Program-made: the position numbers and the translations under genes
Source: Streptomyces sp. NBC_01431
GTDB lineage: Bacteria; Actinomycetota; Actinomycetes; Streptomycetales; Streptomycetaceae
Assembly: GCF_036231355.1 (NCBI RefSeq)
Contig: NZ_CP109496.1
Coordinates: 4,030,001 to 4,094,000, forward strand
Length of the DNA stretch: 64,000 nt
Direction of reading: 5' to 3'
The notes under the pieces: generated by a model
The model's database searches: none
What the model was told of the DNA's origin: nothing
What the model saw: only the letters and a program-made list of their open reading frames with translations
Part shown: one piece after another, positions 33,803 through 42,600 of the stretch
Position numbering within the stretch: position 1 is the stretch's first letter
How the letters are laid out: every line of letters begins with the position of its first letter

Positions 33803-34657
33803 ATGCCCTCACCGCTCGCCGAGCTCCCCATTCGCCGCCTGACCGCCGACGACCGCATCGCCTGCGCGGACCTTTCGGAAGACCGGAGCTGGCCACGCGA
33901 AGAGCACAAGTGGGGGTTCCTGCTCGTGGCCGGAACCGGATACGGGATCGACGCTCCGGACGGCAAGGGGCTGGCCAGCGCCTGCGTCGTGACCTCGTAC
34001 GGCCCAGGACTCGCGGCCATCGGCATGGTGCTGGTGGCCGAGCGCTACGCACGCCAAGGCGTCGGCCGCCGACTGATGCAGCACGTCCTGCGGGAGATGA
34101 AGGGCACTCCGCTCACCCTGCACGCAACGCCCTACGGCCGCCCGCTGTACGAGGAGCTGGGCTTCGAGACGGCCGGCCGGGCCGAGATGGTCAGGGGCCA
34201 CTTCAGACCGTCGGGCCCGGCGCCGACGGTGGCGACCCGCCCCGCGACCGCCGAGGACCTGCCGAGGATCCTCCGACTGGACACGGAGGTCTTCGGCCAG
34301 GACCGCACCCACGTGATCACCCGCCTGCCGGCCTTCGCCGACCAGCTGCGCGTCGCCGAGGACTCGGCAGGACTCATCGGCTTCGCGGCCGCTTGGCCCA
34401 ATATGAACACCCATGTGGTGGGCCCGCTGATCGCCCGCGACACGGAGACCGCGAAGGCTCTCGTCGCCTCTCTCGCGGCCGGCACCGACCGCCCGCTGCG
34501 CACGGATGTGGATGTGCGCCACGAGGCCCTGCTGAGCTGGCTGAAGGCTTCCGGAGTGGAGTCGGCCGGTTTCAACACGGTGATGACCCACGGCATCCCG
34601 GATCTACCCGGCGACTGGACGCGCCGCTTCGCACCCCTGACGGTGGCTGCGGGCTGA
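33803..34657 (+). CDS. GNAT acetyltransferase (tandem GNAT-like domains)
   Basis: 284 residues from ATG 33803. The N-terminal half holds a GNAT acetyl-CoA motif, GMVLVAERYARQGVGRRLM, and YEELGFETAGRAEM. The C-terminal half looks like a second, degenerate GNAT/YitH-type domain (ATRPATAEDLPRILRLDTEVFGQDRTHVI and LIGFAAAWPNMNTHVVGPL). Acetyl acceptor unknown. It begins 5 bp after the membrane-protein stop, so the two are probably co-transcribed. Confidence 0.85.
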   Translation: MPSPLAELPIRRLTADDRIACADLSEDRSWPREEHKWGFLLVAGTGYGIDAPDGKGLASACVVTSYGPGLAAIGMVLVAERYARQGVGRRLMQHVLREMKGTPLTLHATPYGRPLYEELGFETAGRAEMVRGHFRPSGPAPTVATRPATAEDLPRILRLDTEVFGQDRTHVITRLPAFADQLRVAEDSAGLIGFAAAWPNMNTHVVGPLIARDTETAKALVASLAAGTDRPLRTDVDVRHEALLSWLKASGVESAGFNTVMTHGIPDLPGDWTRRFAPLTVAAG

Positions 34658-34770
34658 CCGGGACGCGCCGGACTTACCGACCGCGGCGCGGGAGGCCCAG
34701 AAGGATCGTGAGCGTCCGCCCCTCATATGCCGTGATCCCACGGGCACTTGGAGACGGACGTCAGGCGATG

Positions 34771-35199
34771 TCAACGCTGCGCCAGAGCCTCCACTGCGAC
34801 GGTCGCAAACCCGTGGTCCTGGTCCGGGGCGCCGCCTCCCACACCGATCGCGCCGATCAGACGGCCGCCTCGGTGGACGGGGACACCGCCCGCGATGAAG
34901 AGAAGCGGACGGTCGAGCGCCGTCGGCAGGGTGTGGAAGAGTCCGCCCGGCTGGACCGCGTCCACCAGGTCGGCGGTCGGAGCGTTGAGCTGGAGTGCCG
35001 TGTAGGCCTTGCGCGTGCTGGTCTCTCCCGCAATCAGGACGGCCCGGTCGTCCCGGCGGAAGGCGAGCAGATGACCGCCCGCGTCGAGGACGGTGACCGC
35101 GACGGTGACTCCGGCCTTCTCAGCGGCGGAGCGTGCCGCGTCGATGAGGGCTTCGGCGTCCTGGACGGTGAGCGGGGAGACAGCGAGGGCGGTGCTCAT
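34771..35199 (-). CDS. GlcG/HbpS-family haem-binding-like protein
   Basis: 142 residues. The pattern fits PF03928: LTVQDAEALIDAARSAAEKAGVTVAVTVLDAGGHLLAFRRDD, then STRKAYTALQ, and GGVPVHRGGRLIGAIGVGGGAPDQDHGFATVAVEAL. Streptomyces HbpS of this family binds haem and tunes a redox sensor. This copy has no signal peptide and no kinase gene nearby, so a direct HbpS role is doubtful. Lies 35 bp behind the MFS gene on the same strand, probably one transcript. Confidence 0.82.
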   Translation of the reverse strand: MSTALAVSPLTVQDAEALIDAARSAAEKAGVTVAVTVLDAGGHLLAFRRDDRAVLIAGETSTRKAYTALQLNAPTADLVDAVQPGGLFHTLPTALDRPLLFIAGGVPVHRGGRLIGAIGVGGGAPDQDHGFATVAVEALAQR

Positions 35200-35234
35200 G
35201 GGAGGTAACTCCTTGATGGATCAGTGCAGTTGAT

Positions 35235-36446
35235 TCAGTGACGCGATGCCGTTGCGCGAGCCGTCTCGGGCACGGCACCCGAGACGATCACGCTGCCCGC
35301 GTTCGTACGCCGCTCAAGCCGACTGGAGACGAAAGCAAGGACGAGGGCGGACACGGCAAGCGCGGCGCCGACCCAGTTCGGGGCGGTGTAGCCAAGGCCT
35401 GCCGCGATGACGAGGCCGCCAAGCCACGCGGAGAGCGCGTTGCCGAGGTTGAAGGCACCGATGTTGACGGCGGACGCCAGGGTGGGCGCGCCCGCGGCCT
35501 GGTCGAGTACGCGCTTCTGCAGCGGAGGTACCGTTGCGAAGCCCAGCGCACCGATCAGGAAGACCATGACGGCGGACGCAGCCTTGTCGTGGGCTGCCAC
35601 GGTGAACAACGCCAGGGCCAGGGCGAGCCCGGACAGGGACACATAGAGCAGCGGCATCAACGCGCGGTCCGCGAAGCGGCCGCCGATGAGATTCCCGGCG
35701 ACCATGCCGAGACCGAACAGAACGAGCAGCCACGTGACAGAGGTGTCGGCATAGCCGGCGACGTCGGTCATCATCGGGGTGACGTAGGTGATCGCGGCGA
35801 ACACTCCGCCGAAGCCGAGCACGGTCATCGCCATGGCGAGCAGCACCTGCACGTTCCGGAACGCGGCGATCTCGTGCCTCAGCCGTACGCCCTCGGTCTT
35901 CGGCATGTCGGGCACGAGCTTGGCGACACCGAGCAGACCGAGCACCCCGAGTGCGGCGACGACGAAGAACGTCGTACGCCAGCCGACCTGCTGGCCTATG
36001 AGCGTGCCGGCGGGAACACCGACGACATTGGCGATGGTCAGGCCGGTGAACATCATCGCGATGGCTCCGGCCTTCTTCTCGGGGGCGACCAGATCGGCCG
36101 CGACCACCGAACCGATCCCGAAGAACGCGCCGTGTGCGAGCGAGGCGACGATCCTTCCGGCCAGCATCAGCCCGAAGACGGGTGCGACGGCGGACACCAC
36201 GTTGCCGACCACGAAGAGGCCCATCAGCACCATCAGCATCCGCTTGCGCGTGATCTTCGTGCCCAGGATGGTCATCAGCGGAGCACCGAGCACCACGCCC
36301 AGCGCATAGCCGCTGACCAGATATCCGGCCGTGGGGATGGTGACGCCGAAGGTCCCGGCAACCTCGGGGAGCAGCCCCATGATCACGAATTCGGTGGTGC
36401 CGATACCGAACGCCCCGATGGCCAGGGCTAGGAGCGCGAGTGGCAT
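35235..36446 (-). CDS. MFS transporter (drug/efflux type)
   Basis: 403 residues from ATG 36446, with GGAAAGG about 8 nt upstream; ATG 36479 is possible but less well placed. Twelve membrane segments, opening ALLALAIGAFGIGTTEFVIMGLLPEVAG, a typical AraJ/Cmx-type DHA1 signature. It should export a toxic or signalling compound. It is divergent from a MarR regulator with direct repeats in the gap, so expression is likely repressed until the MarR ligand appears. Confidence 0.88.
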   Translation of the reverse strand: MPLALLALAIGAFGIGTTEFVIMGLLPEVAGTFGVTIPTAGYLVSGYALGVVLGAPLMTILGTKITRKRMLMVLMGLFVVGNVVSAVAPVFGLMLAGRIVASLAHGAFFGIGSVVAADLVAPEKKAGAIAMMFTGLTIANVVGVPAGTLIGQQVGWRTTFFVVAALGVLGLLGVAKLVPDMPKTEGVRLRHEIAAFRNVQVLLAMAMTVLGFGGVFAAITYVTPMMTDVAGYADTSVTWLLVLFGLGMVAGNLIGGRFADRALMPLLYVSLSGLALALALFTVAAHDKAASAVMVFLIGALGFATVPPLQKRVLDQAAGAPTLASAVNIGAFNLGNALSAWLGGLVIAAGLGYTAPNWVGAALAVSALVLAFVSSRLERRTNAGSVIVSGAVPETARATASRH

Positions 36447-36494
36447 TGGACGTGCCTTTCCAGGTTGCGTGAGCGCCATACAAGCGTCCACAAT

Positions 36495-36523
36495 AATTGC
36501 AGACGCCGATTAATTGCAAACGC
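36495..36523. promoter_or_regulatory. Direct repeats between MFS and MarR genes
   Basis: AATTGCAGACGC (36495-36506) and AATTGCAAACGC (36512-36523) are 12-bp direct repeats with one mismatch, 17 bp apart. They lie in the middle of the divergent promoter region and are the best candidate for the MarR operator. Confidence 0.5.
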
Positions 36524-36582
36524 GGGCTATTGCGTACGTGCCCTATCCTGGTGACAACCCGCTCCGGACGGAGGACAGACGC

Positions 36583-37041
36583 ATGACCGCGACGGACCCC
36601 GCACTCACCGCCCTCGCCCAGGGCTGGTGCGCCCTTTCCCTGCTGCACGGCAAGATCGACACCCATATCGAGCGCGCTCTGCAGTCCGGGCACGGCCTCA
36701 GCGTCCGCGAGTACTCGCTCCTCGACGTCCTCAGCCGCCAACACAGCGGTCCGGGCGGTCACCTCCAGATGAAGCAGGTGGCCGACGCCGTCGTGCTGAG
36801 CCAGTCGGCCACCACCCGGCTCGTCACCCGGCTCGAGGACCGCGGTCTGCTGACCCGCTACCTCTGCGACACCGACCGCCGCGGCATCTACACCGACGTC
36901 ACCAAGGCAGGTCTCGCCCTGCTCGCCGAGGCCCGGCCCACCAACGACAGAGCCCTTCGCGAGGCGCTCGACGAAGCGGCGAAGATCCCGGAGCTGGCCC
37001 CGCTGGTCCGCACCGTCGAAGCCCTTCACATCGCTGCCTGA
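36583..37041 (+). CDS. MarR family transcriptional regulator
   Basis: 152 residues from ATG 36583, with GGAGGA 8-9 nt upstream; a longer frame from 36514 would run through the operator repeats. MarR winged helix: VREYSLLDVLSRQHSG, then MKQVADAVVLSQSATTRLVTRLEDRGLLTRYLCDTDRRGIYTDVTKAG, with the DxRG wing motif. It probably represses the divergent MFS gene. Effector unknown. A GNAT gene follows by 26 bp and may share the transcript. Confidence 0.9.
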   Translation: MTATDPALTALAQGWCALSLLHGKIDTHIERALQSGHGLSVREYSLLDVLSRQHSGPGGHLQMKQVADAVVLSQSATTRLVTRLEDRGLLTRYLCDTDRRGIYTDVTKAGLALLAEARPTNDRALREALDEAAKIPELAPLVRTVEALHIAA

Positions 37042-37067
37042 GACAGTCGGGCATACGATCCGACGCC

Positions 37068-37520
37068 ATGAGCGATCTTGAGATCAGGCCTGCTGCGCCC
37101 GAGGACATCCCGGCGATCGTGGCAATGCTCGCGGACGACCCGCTGGGCGCACAGCGCGAGTCACCGGACGACCTCACCCCGTATCGTGCTGCCTTCGACC
37201 GGCTCGCGGACGATCCGAACCAGCATCTGATCGTCGCCGACCGTGGCGGCCAGGTGGTCGGCACCCTCCAGCTCACGATCATCCCCGGGTTGTCGCGGCG
37301 CGGAGCGACCCGGTCGGTCATCGAAAGCGTCCGCATCCACGGCGACGAACGAGGAGGCGGCCTCGGCACCCGGCTCATCGAATGGGCCGTCGACGAATCG
37401 GGGCGCCAGGGCTGCCAGTTGGTTCAGCTGACGTCGGACCTCACCCGTACCGATGCCCATCGCTTCTACGAGCGGCTGGGGTTCGAGGCCTCGCACGTGG
37501 GATTCAAAAAGCCCCTGTAG
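37068..37520 (+). CDS. GNAT acetyltransferase
   Basis: 150 residues from ATG 37068. A complete GNAT fold: EIRPAAPEDIPAIVAML, VVGTLQLTIIPGL, and the acetyl-CoA loop RIHGDERGGGLGTRLIEWAVDE, ending FYERLGFEASHVGFKKPL. Acceptor unknown. Possible co-transcription with the MarR gene suggests a detoxifying role, but that is inference. Confidence 0.88.
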   Translation: MSDLEIRPAAPEDIPAIVAMLADDPLGAQRESPDDLTPYRAAFDRLADDPNQHLIVADRGGQVVGTLQLTIIPGLSRRGATRSVIESVRIHGDERGGGLGTRLIEWAVDESGRQGCQLVQLTSDLTRTDAHRFYERLGFEASHVGFKKPL

Positions 37521-37560
37521 GGCCGAGTTCCACATCAGCCACAGTCCGCGCACCCGACGT

Positions 37561-37624
37561 GTTTCACGTGAAACGGCAGCCCGGTCCCCGTGAGGAAACA
37601 CCGATTCCCCGTTTCACGTGAAAC
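37561..37624. repeat. parS doublet between convergent genes
   Basis: Perfect GTTTCACGTGAAAC copies lie at 37561-37574 and 37611-37624, starts 50 bp apart. The second ends 1 bp before the stop codon of the leftward serine hydrolase gene. Confidence 0.93.
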
Positions 37625-37625
37625 G

Positions 37626-39029
37626 TCAGACCCCGCGCCAGCCCTCGGGGTCCACGCCGCCCGGGACCGCCGTCGCGTCGGGCCCGTACGGCTCGCGTGT
37701 GAACACGAAGGACCCGAGGTCCAGGTGGCTCACGGAGCCGTCGGACCGCCGCACCACACGCAGCGTCTCCCCCTGGTAGTAGCCGTCGAGACCCGTCCAG
37801 GCGCCATCGGGGGCGGCCATGAAGCGGGAGGCGCGGCCTGGGGCCTGGAGGGGTTCGAGGGCCACTGATCGGTCGGCCGCCAGCCTGAGGACGTACGGCT
37901 GAGTACCCCAGTACCAGGGTCCCGTGAGCTCCAAGAGTTCCCTGTCGACCTCCGGAAGGGGTCGCCAGGGCTCCGGGAAGCTGGGCTCGGCCTCGGCCAC
38001 GATCCGTACGAGGTCGGCGGCCAGCGTTCCGCACTTCGGGGCGGACGTCGCGTTGGCCAGCGCGACAGCGGCCACACCCCCGGCAGCGCTCACCCACAAG
38101 CCCGCGACGAAGCCGGGCAGCGAGCCGGTGTGGCCGGCCAAGTCGAGGCCGTGGACGTGGGCGAGCTGCACGCCCAGCCCGTAGCCCCCCTCTCGGTCCC
38201 CTGTCTGGGGCGGCGCGGCAGGAGTGCGCATCTGCGCCACGGAGTCGGCACTCAGCACGCGGTCGTCGCCGTTTGCCAGGAAGACGGCGAAGCGGCAGAG
38301 GTCCGCCGCGGTCGACCAGAGCTGGCCGGCGGGAGCCATCAGACCGAGGTCCTCGGACGGCTCGGGAAGCAGTACGTCGGCCCAGGGGTGCACCGCCCAG
38401 CCACCGGCGTGGGGGTGGGCCGGCTGCGTACTCGTGCGGTCGAGGCCCAGCGGTTCCAGGATCTCGGTCCGCAGGGCCTCCTCCCACGGCACTCCTCGTA
38501 CCGCCTCCACCAGGGAACCCAGCAGCGTGTAGCCAGGGTTGGAGTAGTGGTGCAGCCGGCCCGCGGGGTGCAGTTGCGGTTGCTCGCCCAGTACATCGGC
38601 GAGCTCGGGGCGGACGGTGCCGGGTGTCCGCTCCCACCAGGGCGCGGGCGTCTCGGCGGCCAACCCCGCTGTGTGGGCCAGGAGTTGAGCGATGGTCGCG
38701 CTGCCCGCGTTCGTGCCGGGAAGGTGCTTCTCCAGCGGGTCGTCGAGGTCGACCAGCCCCTCGTCGCGCAGCCTCATCACGAGTACCGCCGTGAATGTCT
38801 TGGTGATGGAGCCGATGCGGTACTGGACATCGGCATCGGGGCCGTGGCCGTCGACGGAGGTGCGTGACCCGAACCAGACCATCCGCCCGTCCCGCACCAC
38901 GGCCGCGACGAGCGAGGGCGCCCGCTCGGTGGACTGGGCGACTGCGATGCGGTGAAGAAGGGCGCGGCGCGTGCTCGGCAGCAGCTCTTCGAAGGGGGAC
39001 GGCGATACGGGCGAACTGGATGAAGTCAT
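37626..39029 (-). CDS. Serine hydrolase, class C beta-lactamase-like
   Basis: 467 residues, start ATG 39029. Penicillin-recognising fold: active-site SITK in YRIGSITKTFTAVLVMRL (about residue 74), YSNPGYTLLGSLVEAV for the YxN motif, and HTGSLPGF near residue 300 for the third motif (HTG). There is no signal peptide, so it probably acts as a cytoplasmic esterase, peptidase or amidase rather than as a beta-lactamase. A C-terminal lipocalin-like region (residues about 370-460) is common in this group. Stands alone. Confidence 0.85.
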   Translation of the reverse strand: MTSSSSPVSPSPFEELLPSTRRALLHRIAVAQSTERAPSLVAAVVRDGRMVWFGSRTSVDGHGPDADVQYRIGSITKTFTAVLVMRLRDEGLVDLDDPLEKHLPGTNAGSATIAQLLAHTAGLAAETPAPWWERTPGTVRPELADVLGEQPQLHPAGRLHHYSNPGYTLLGSLVEAVRGVPWEEALRTEILEPLGLDRTSTQPAHPHAGGWAVHPWADVLLPEPSEDLGLMAPAGQLWSTAADLCRFAVFLANGDDRVLSADSVAQMRTPAAPPQTGDREGGYGLGVQLAHVHGLDLAGHTGSLPGFVAGLWVSAAGGVAAVALANATSAPKCGTLAADLVRIVAEAEPSFPEPWRPLPEVDRELLELTGPWYWGTQPYVLRLAADRSVALEPLQAPGRASRFMAAPDGAWTGLDGYYQGETLRVVRRSDGSVSHLDLGSFVFTREPYGPDATAVPGGVDPEGWRGV

Positions 39030-39187
39030 GGAGCAAGGTCTATCCGGGCAGCTGCCCGCGGTCGACCGCTTTTCACCCTACTGAGCGGTCGAGCCACTAG
39101 CAGTTGGCCAGGGCCTGGTCGGGAGGCGGAATCCGGCCCACGTCGCCCGCAAGGGAGATGCCCGTCGCCGGGCCGGAGGCCGCCCGA

Positions 39188-40684
39188 TCAGGTCTGCGCC
39201 ATGTCCACGAAGCGGGAGTAGTGGCCCTGGAAGGCGACCGTGATCGTTGCGGTCGGACCGTTACGGTGCTTGGCCACGATCAGATCCGCCTCGCCGGCGC
39301 GGGGCGACTCCTTCTCGTACGCGTCCTCACGGTGCAGCAGGATGACCATGTCCGCGTCCTGCTCGATGGAGCCGGATTCACGGAGGTCGGAGACCATCGG
39401 CTTCTTGTCGGTGCGCTGCTCGGGGCCACGGTTCAGCTGCGAGAGCGCGATCACCGGCAGCTGAAGCTCCTTCGCAAGGAGCTTCAGATTTCGCGACATG
39501 TCCGAGACTTCCTGCTGCCGGCTCTCGGCGCGCTTGGAACCGCCGGACTGCATCAGCTGGAGATAGTCGATGACGACGAGGCGGAGGTCGTTGCGCTGCT
39601 TCAGGCGGCGGCACTTGGCGCGGATTTCCATCATCGACAGGTTTGGCGAGTCGTCGATGTAGAGCGGCGCCTGGGAGACGTCCGGCATGCGGCGGGCCAG
39701 TCGTGTCCAGTCCTCGTCGGTCATGGTGCCGGAACGCATGTGATGAAGGGCGACCCGGGCCTCGGCCGAAAGCAGACGCATCGCGATCTCGTTGCGTCCC
39801 ATTTCGAGCGAGAAGATCACGCTGGGCAGGTTGTGCTTGATCGAACAGGCCCGCGCGAAGTCCAGGGCCAGCGTGGACTTACCCATGGCGGGACGGGCGG
39901 CGATGACGACCATCTGCCCGGGGTGCAGCCCGTTGGTGAGCGAGTCGAAGTCGGTGAACCCGGTGGGGACACCGGTCATTTCGCCACTGCGCGAGCCGAT
40001 CGCCTCGATCTCGTCGAGCGCGCCCTCCATGATGTCGCCGAGCGGGAGGTAGTCCTCGCTGGTGCGCTGCTCGGTGACCGCGTAGATCTCGGCCTGTGCG
40101 GAGTTGACGATGTCGTCGACGTCGCCGTCGGCCGCGTATCCCATCTGTGTGATCTTGGTGCCTGCCTCGACGAGCCTACGGAGCACGGCCCGTTCATGGA
40201 CAATCTCCGCGTAGTACGAGGCGTTGGCCGCTGTCGGCACCGACTGCACCAGCGTGTGCAGGTAGGAGGCGCCGCCGACCCGGGTGATCTCGCCGCGCTT
40301 GACGAGCTCGGCGGCGACGGTGATGGGGTCGGCGGGCTCGCCCTTGGCATAGAGGTCGAGGATCGCCGTGTAGACGGTTTCGTGGGCGGGCTTGTAGAAG
40401 TCGTGGCCCTTGATGATCTCCACGACGTCCGCGATGGCGTCCTTGGAGAGCAGCATGCCGCCGAGGACGGACTGTTCGGCGTCGATGTCCTGGGGAGGCA
40501 CCCGCTCGAAGCCCGAGGACGGCCCGTCCCAGTCGTCCTGACCGCGGTCGTGCTGGTCGTCGCGGCCCCTGCCACGGCCGCGACCGCCTCGGCTCTCGCT
40601 GTCGCCGCGCTGGCGGGAAACAGGCAGACGGTCACTTGGACCGGTGTCGGCCCAGGGCTCGTCCAACGGCTCGGGAATGCTCAC
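39188..40684 (-). CDS. dnaB: Replicative DNA helicase
   Basis: 498 residues from GTG 40684, with GGAGGTGG upstream. Disordered basic N-tail (RGRGRGRDDQHDRGQDD), then the DnaB N-domain (PPQDIDAEQSVLGGMLLS) and a RecA-type helicase domain with Walker A ARPAMGKST, EMGRNEIAMRLLSAEA, VVIDYLQLM and LSQLNRGPEQR. The hexamer unwinds DNA ahead of the fork. No intein is visible; the length is normal. It is divergent from a MATE transporter gene, with a cluster of DnaA-box-like sequences in between. Confidence 0.98.
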   Translation of the reverse strand: MSIPEPLDEPWADTGPSDRLPVSRQRGDSESRGGRGRGRGRDDQHDRGQDDWDGPSSGFERVPPQDIDAEQSVLGGMLLSKDAIADVVEIIKGHDFYKPAHETVYTAILDLYAKGEPADPITVAAELVKRGEITRVGGASYLHTLVQSVPTAANASYYAEIVHERAVLRRLVEAGTKITQMGYAADGDVDDIVNSAQAEIYAVTEQRTSEDYLPLGDIMEGALDEIEAIGSRSGEMTGVPTGFTDFDSLTNGLHPGQMVVIAARPAMGKSTLALDFARACSIKHNLPSVIFSLEMGRNEIAMRLLSAEARVALHHMRSGTMTDEDWTRLARRMPDVSQAPLYIDDSPNLSMMEIRAKCRRLKQRNDLRLVVIDYLQLMQSGGSKRAESRQQEVSDMSRNLKLLAKELQLPVIALSQLNRGPEQRTDKKPMVSDLRESGSIEQDADMVILLHREDAYEKESPRAGEADLIVAKHRNGPTATITVAFQGHYSRFVDMAQT

Positions 40685-41106
40685 CGGCCACCTCCTCCCG
40701 TCCGCTCCGCGGACCTAGCCGTGCCATTCTTTCTACGGCACGACACTGACAAAACGAGAAGCCCGACTCCGGTTCCGGCGCGTCGGGCGCCGGACCACGT
40801 TAGGCCCGCGAGCGGCGTCAGCCAATCTGGTTATCCACAGGGCATGTGGACGAACGACCGGATGCTGTGGAGAAGTCTCCGGAACCTGTGCACGGACCGG
40901 GGGACAGCACTGTGGACAAAGTCATAGACCTTCCTTCATCACGGCCCTGACCTGGCATTTCTCCGTCCACCGGCTGTGGGGGAGAAAAACTTTCCCGACT
41001 GGGTCAAGATCGCGGCGAACCACCCGCACAAGAACCACCCTCAGCACCCGAGGTAAGACCCAAAGGTGCATTGCATCCATTACCTGTGGAAGATTAGATT
41101 GAGCGC
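40685..41106. promoter_or_regulatory. dnaB upstream region with four DnaA-box-like sequences
   Basis: Between the dnaB and MATE starts lie TTATCCACA (40831-40839), TGTGGACGA (40845-40853), TGTGGAGAA (40866-40874) and TGTGGACAA (40911-40919, the exact TTGTCCACA box on the other strand). A weaker TGTGGAAGA is at 41085-41093. Four boxes within 89 bp is above chance. They may let DnaA regulate dnaB or titrate DnaA. No gene fits this 422-bp gap. Confidence 0.62.
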
Positions 41107-42456
41107 ATGACACAGGCCCCCGCGACACCGGACAACGACCGGCGGCGGTCCCGACGGCGACACGATCGCGAGATCGTGTCGCTTGCCGTTCCGGCCTTCG
41201 GCGCCCTCGTCGCCGAGCCGCTCTTCCTCATGGCGGACAGCGCGATCGTGGGCCACCTCGGCACCCCGCAACTGGCCGGTTTGGGTATTGCCGCGCCGCT
41301 GCTCACCACCGCCGTGAGCATTTTCGTCTTCCTCGCGTACGCCACCACCGCCGCGGTCTCCCGCCGGGTGGGCGCCGGCGATCTGCGAGCCGCGATACGG
41401 CAGGGCATGGACGGCATCTGGCTGGCACTCCTACTGGGTGCGGCCGTCGTGGCCGCCGTACTGCCCGCAGCTCCCTGGCTCGTCGGCGCCTTCGGCGCCT
41501 CGGAGACCGCTGCCCCGTACGCCATCACCTATCTCCGGATATCCGCCCTCGGCATCCCGGCGATGCTCGTGGTACTCGCCGCCACCGGCCTGCTGCGCGG
41601 GCTCCAGAACACCAGGACTCCCCTGTACGTCGCCGTCGCCGGCTTCGCGGTCAACGGCGTGCTCAATGTCGGGCTCGTCTACGGCGCCGGGCTCGGCATC
41701 GCGGGATCGGCGTGGGGAACCGTCATCGCGCAGCTCGGCATGGCCGCCGTCTACCTGACCGTGGCGGTACGTGGGGCCCGGCGGCACGGCGCCTCCCTGT
41801 GGCCGGACGCAGCAGGGATCAGCAACAGTGCACGGGCGGGCGTGCCGCTCCTGGTACGTACGCTCTCACTGCGCTCCGTCCTGATGATCGCCACTGCCGT
41901 CGCCGCCCGCCTGGGGGACGCCGACATCGCCGCTCACCAAATCATCCTGTCCCTGTGGAATCTGATGGCCTTCGCACTGGATGCCATAGCCATCGCCGGT
42001 CAGGCGATCATCGGCCGCTATCTGGGCGCCGGCGACGCGGCGGGTGCCAAGCAGGCTTGTCGCCGCATGGTGGAGTGGGGCATCGCCTTCGGGGTACTGC
42101 TCGGCCTGCTTGTCGTGGCCAGCCGACCCGCCTTCATCCCGCTCTTCACCAGCGACCCGACCGTCCAGGATGCCGTGCTGCCCGCCCTCCTTGTGGTGGC
42201 CCTCACCCAACCGCTCGCCGGAGTCGTGTTCGTACTCGACGGCGTACTGATGGGAGCGGGCGACGGCCCCTACCTGGCTCGTGCCATGGTGCTGACGCTC
42301 GTCGTCTTCGCTCCGGTCGCCCTGCTCGTTCCCACGTTTGGTGGCGGGCTGACCGCACTCTGGTGGGCCATGGCCCTGATGATGACGGTCCGGACGCTGA
42401 CCCTCGTAGTCCGGGCCCGCTCCGGACGCTGGGTGGTCACCGGCGCGACCCGCTGA
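41107..42456 (+). CDS. MATE family efflux transporter (DinF-like)
   Basis: 449 residues, twelve membrane segments, with a basic N-tail RRRSRRRHDREI. MATE pattern: LAVPAFGALVAEPLFLMADSAIVGHLGTPQLAGLGIAAPLL, then VFLAYATTAAVSRRVGAGD. It should export cationic or drug-like compounds using a sodium or proton gradient. In Streptomyces this gene sits next to the rpsF-rplI block; no functional link is known. The bidirectional hairpin at 42552-42585 and a parS at 42461 follow the stop. Confidence 0.88.
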   Translation: MTQAPATPDNDRRRSRRRHDREIVSLAVPAFGALVAEPLFLMADSAIVGHLGTPQLAGLGIAAPLLTTAVSIFVFLAYATTAAVSRRVGAGDLRAAIRQGMDGIWLALLLGAAVVAAVLPAAPWLVGAFGASETAAPYAITYLRISALGIPAMLVVLAATGLLRGLQNTRTPLYVAVAGFAVNGVLNVGLVYGAGLGIAGSAWGTVIAQLGMAAVYLTVAVRGARRHGASLWPDAAGISNSARAGVPLLVRTLSLRSVLMIATAVAARLGDADIAAHQIILSLWNLMAFALDAIAIAGQAIIGRYLGAGDAAGAKQACRRMVEWGIAFGVLLGLLVVASRPAFIPLFTSDPTVQDAVLPALLVVALTQPLAGVVFVLDGVLMGAGDGPYLARAMVLTLVVFAPVALLVPTFGGGLTALWWAMALMMTVRTLTLVVRARSGRWVVTGATR

Positions 42457-42460
42457 CCCT

Positions 42461-42546
42461 GTTTCACGTGAAACGCCCCTCCGAAGCGTCCCCTGCGAAA
42501 GAGCGGACGCAGAGCGAGGGCAGAGGGTCCGCGTTTCACCTGGAAC
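42461..42546. repeat. parS site with degenerate partner
   Basis: A perfect GTTTCACGTGAAAC lies at 42461-42474. A degenerate copy, GTTTCACCTGGAAC (two mismatches), is at 42533-42546, with starts 72 bp apart. This is the only cluster with just one perfect copy. Confidence 0.85.
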
Positions 42547-42551
42547 ACAGC

Positions 42552-42585
42552 GAAAGGGCCGCACCCTGAGGGATGCGGCCCTTTC
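42552..42585. terminator. Bidirectional terminator, MATE gene/rplI
   Basis: GAAAGGGCCGCA and TGCGGCCCTTTC form a perfect 12-bp stem with a 10-nt loop. It lies 15 bp beyond the rplI stop and should end both the leftward ribosomal operon and the rightward MATE transcript. Confidence 0.8.
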
Positions 42586-42600
42586 TGTGCTGTGCAGCGC

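Noticed and set aside
39104..40927. 607-codon open frame antisense to dnaB
   Set aside because: Shadow of dnaB; no start context or domain.
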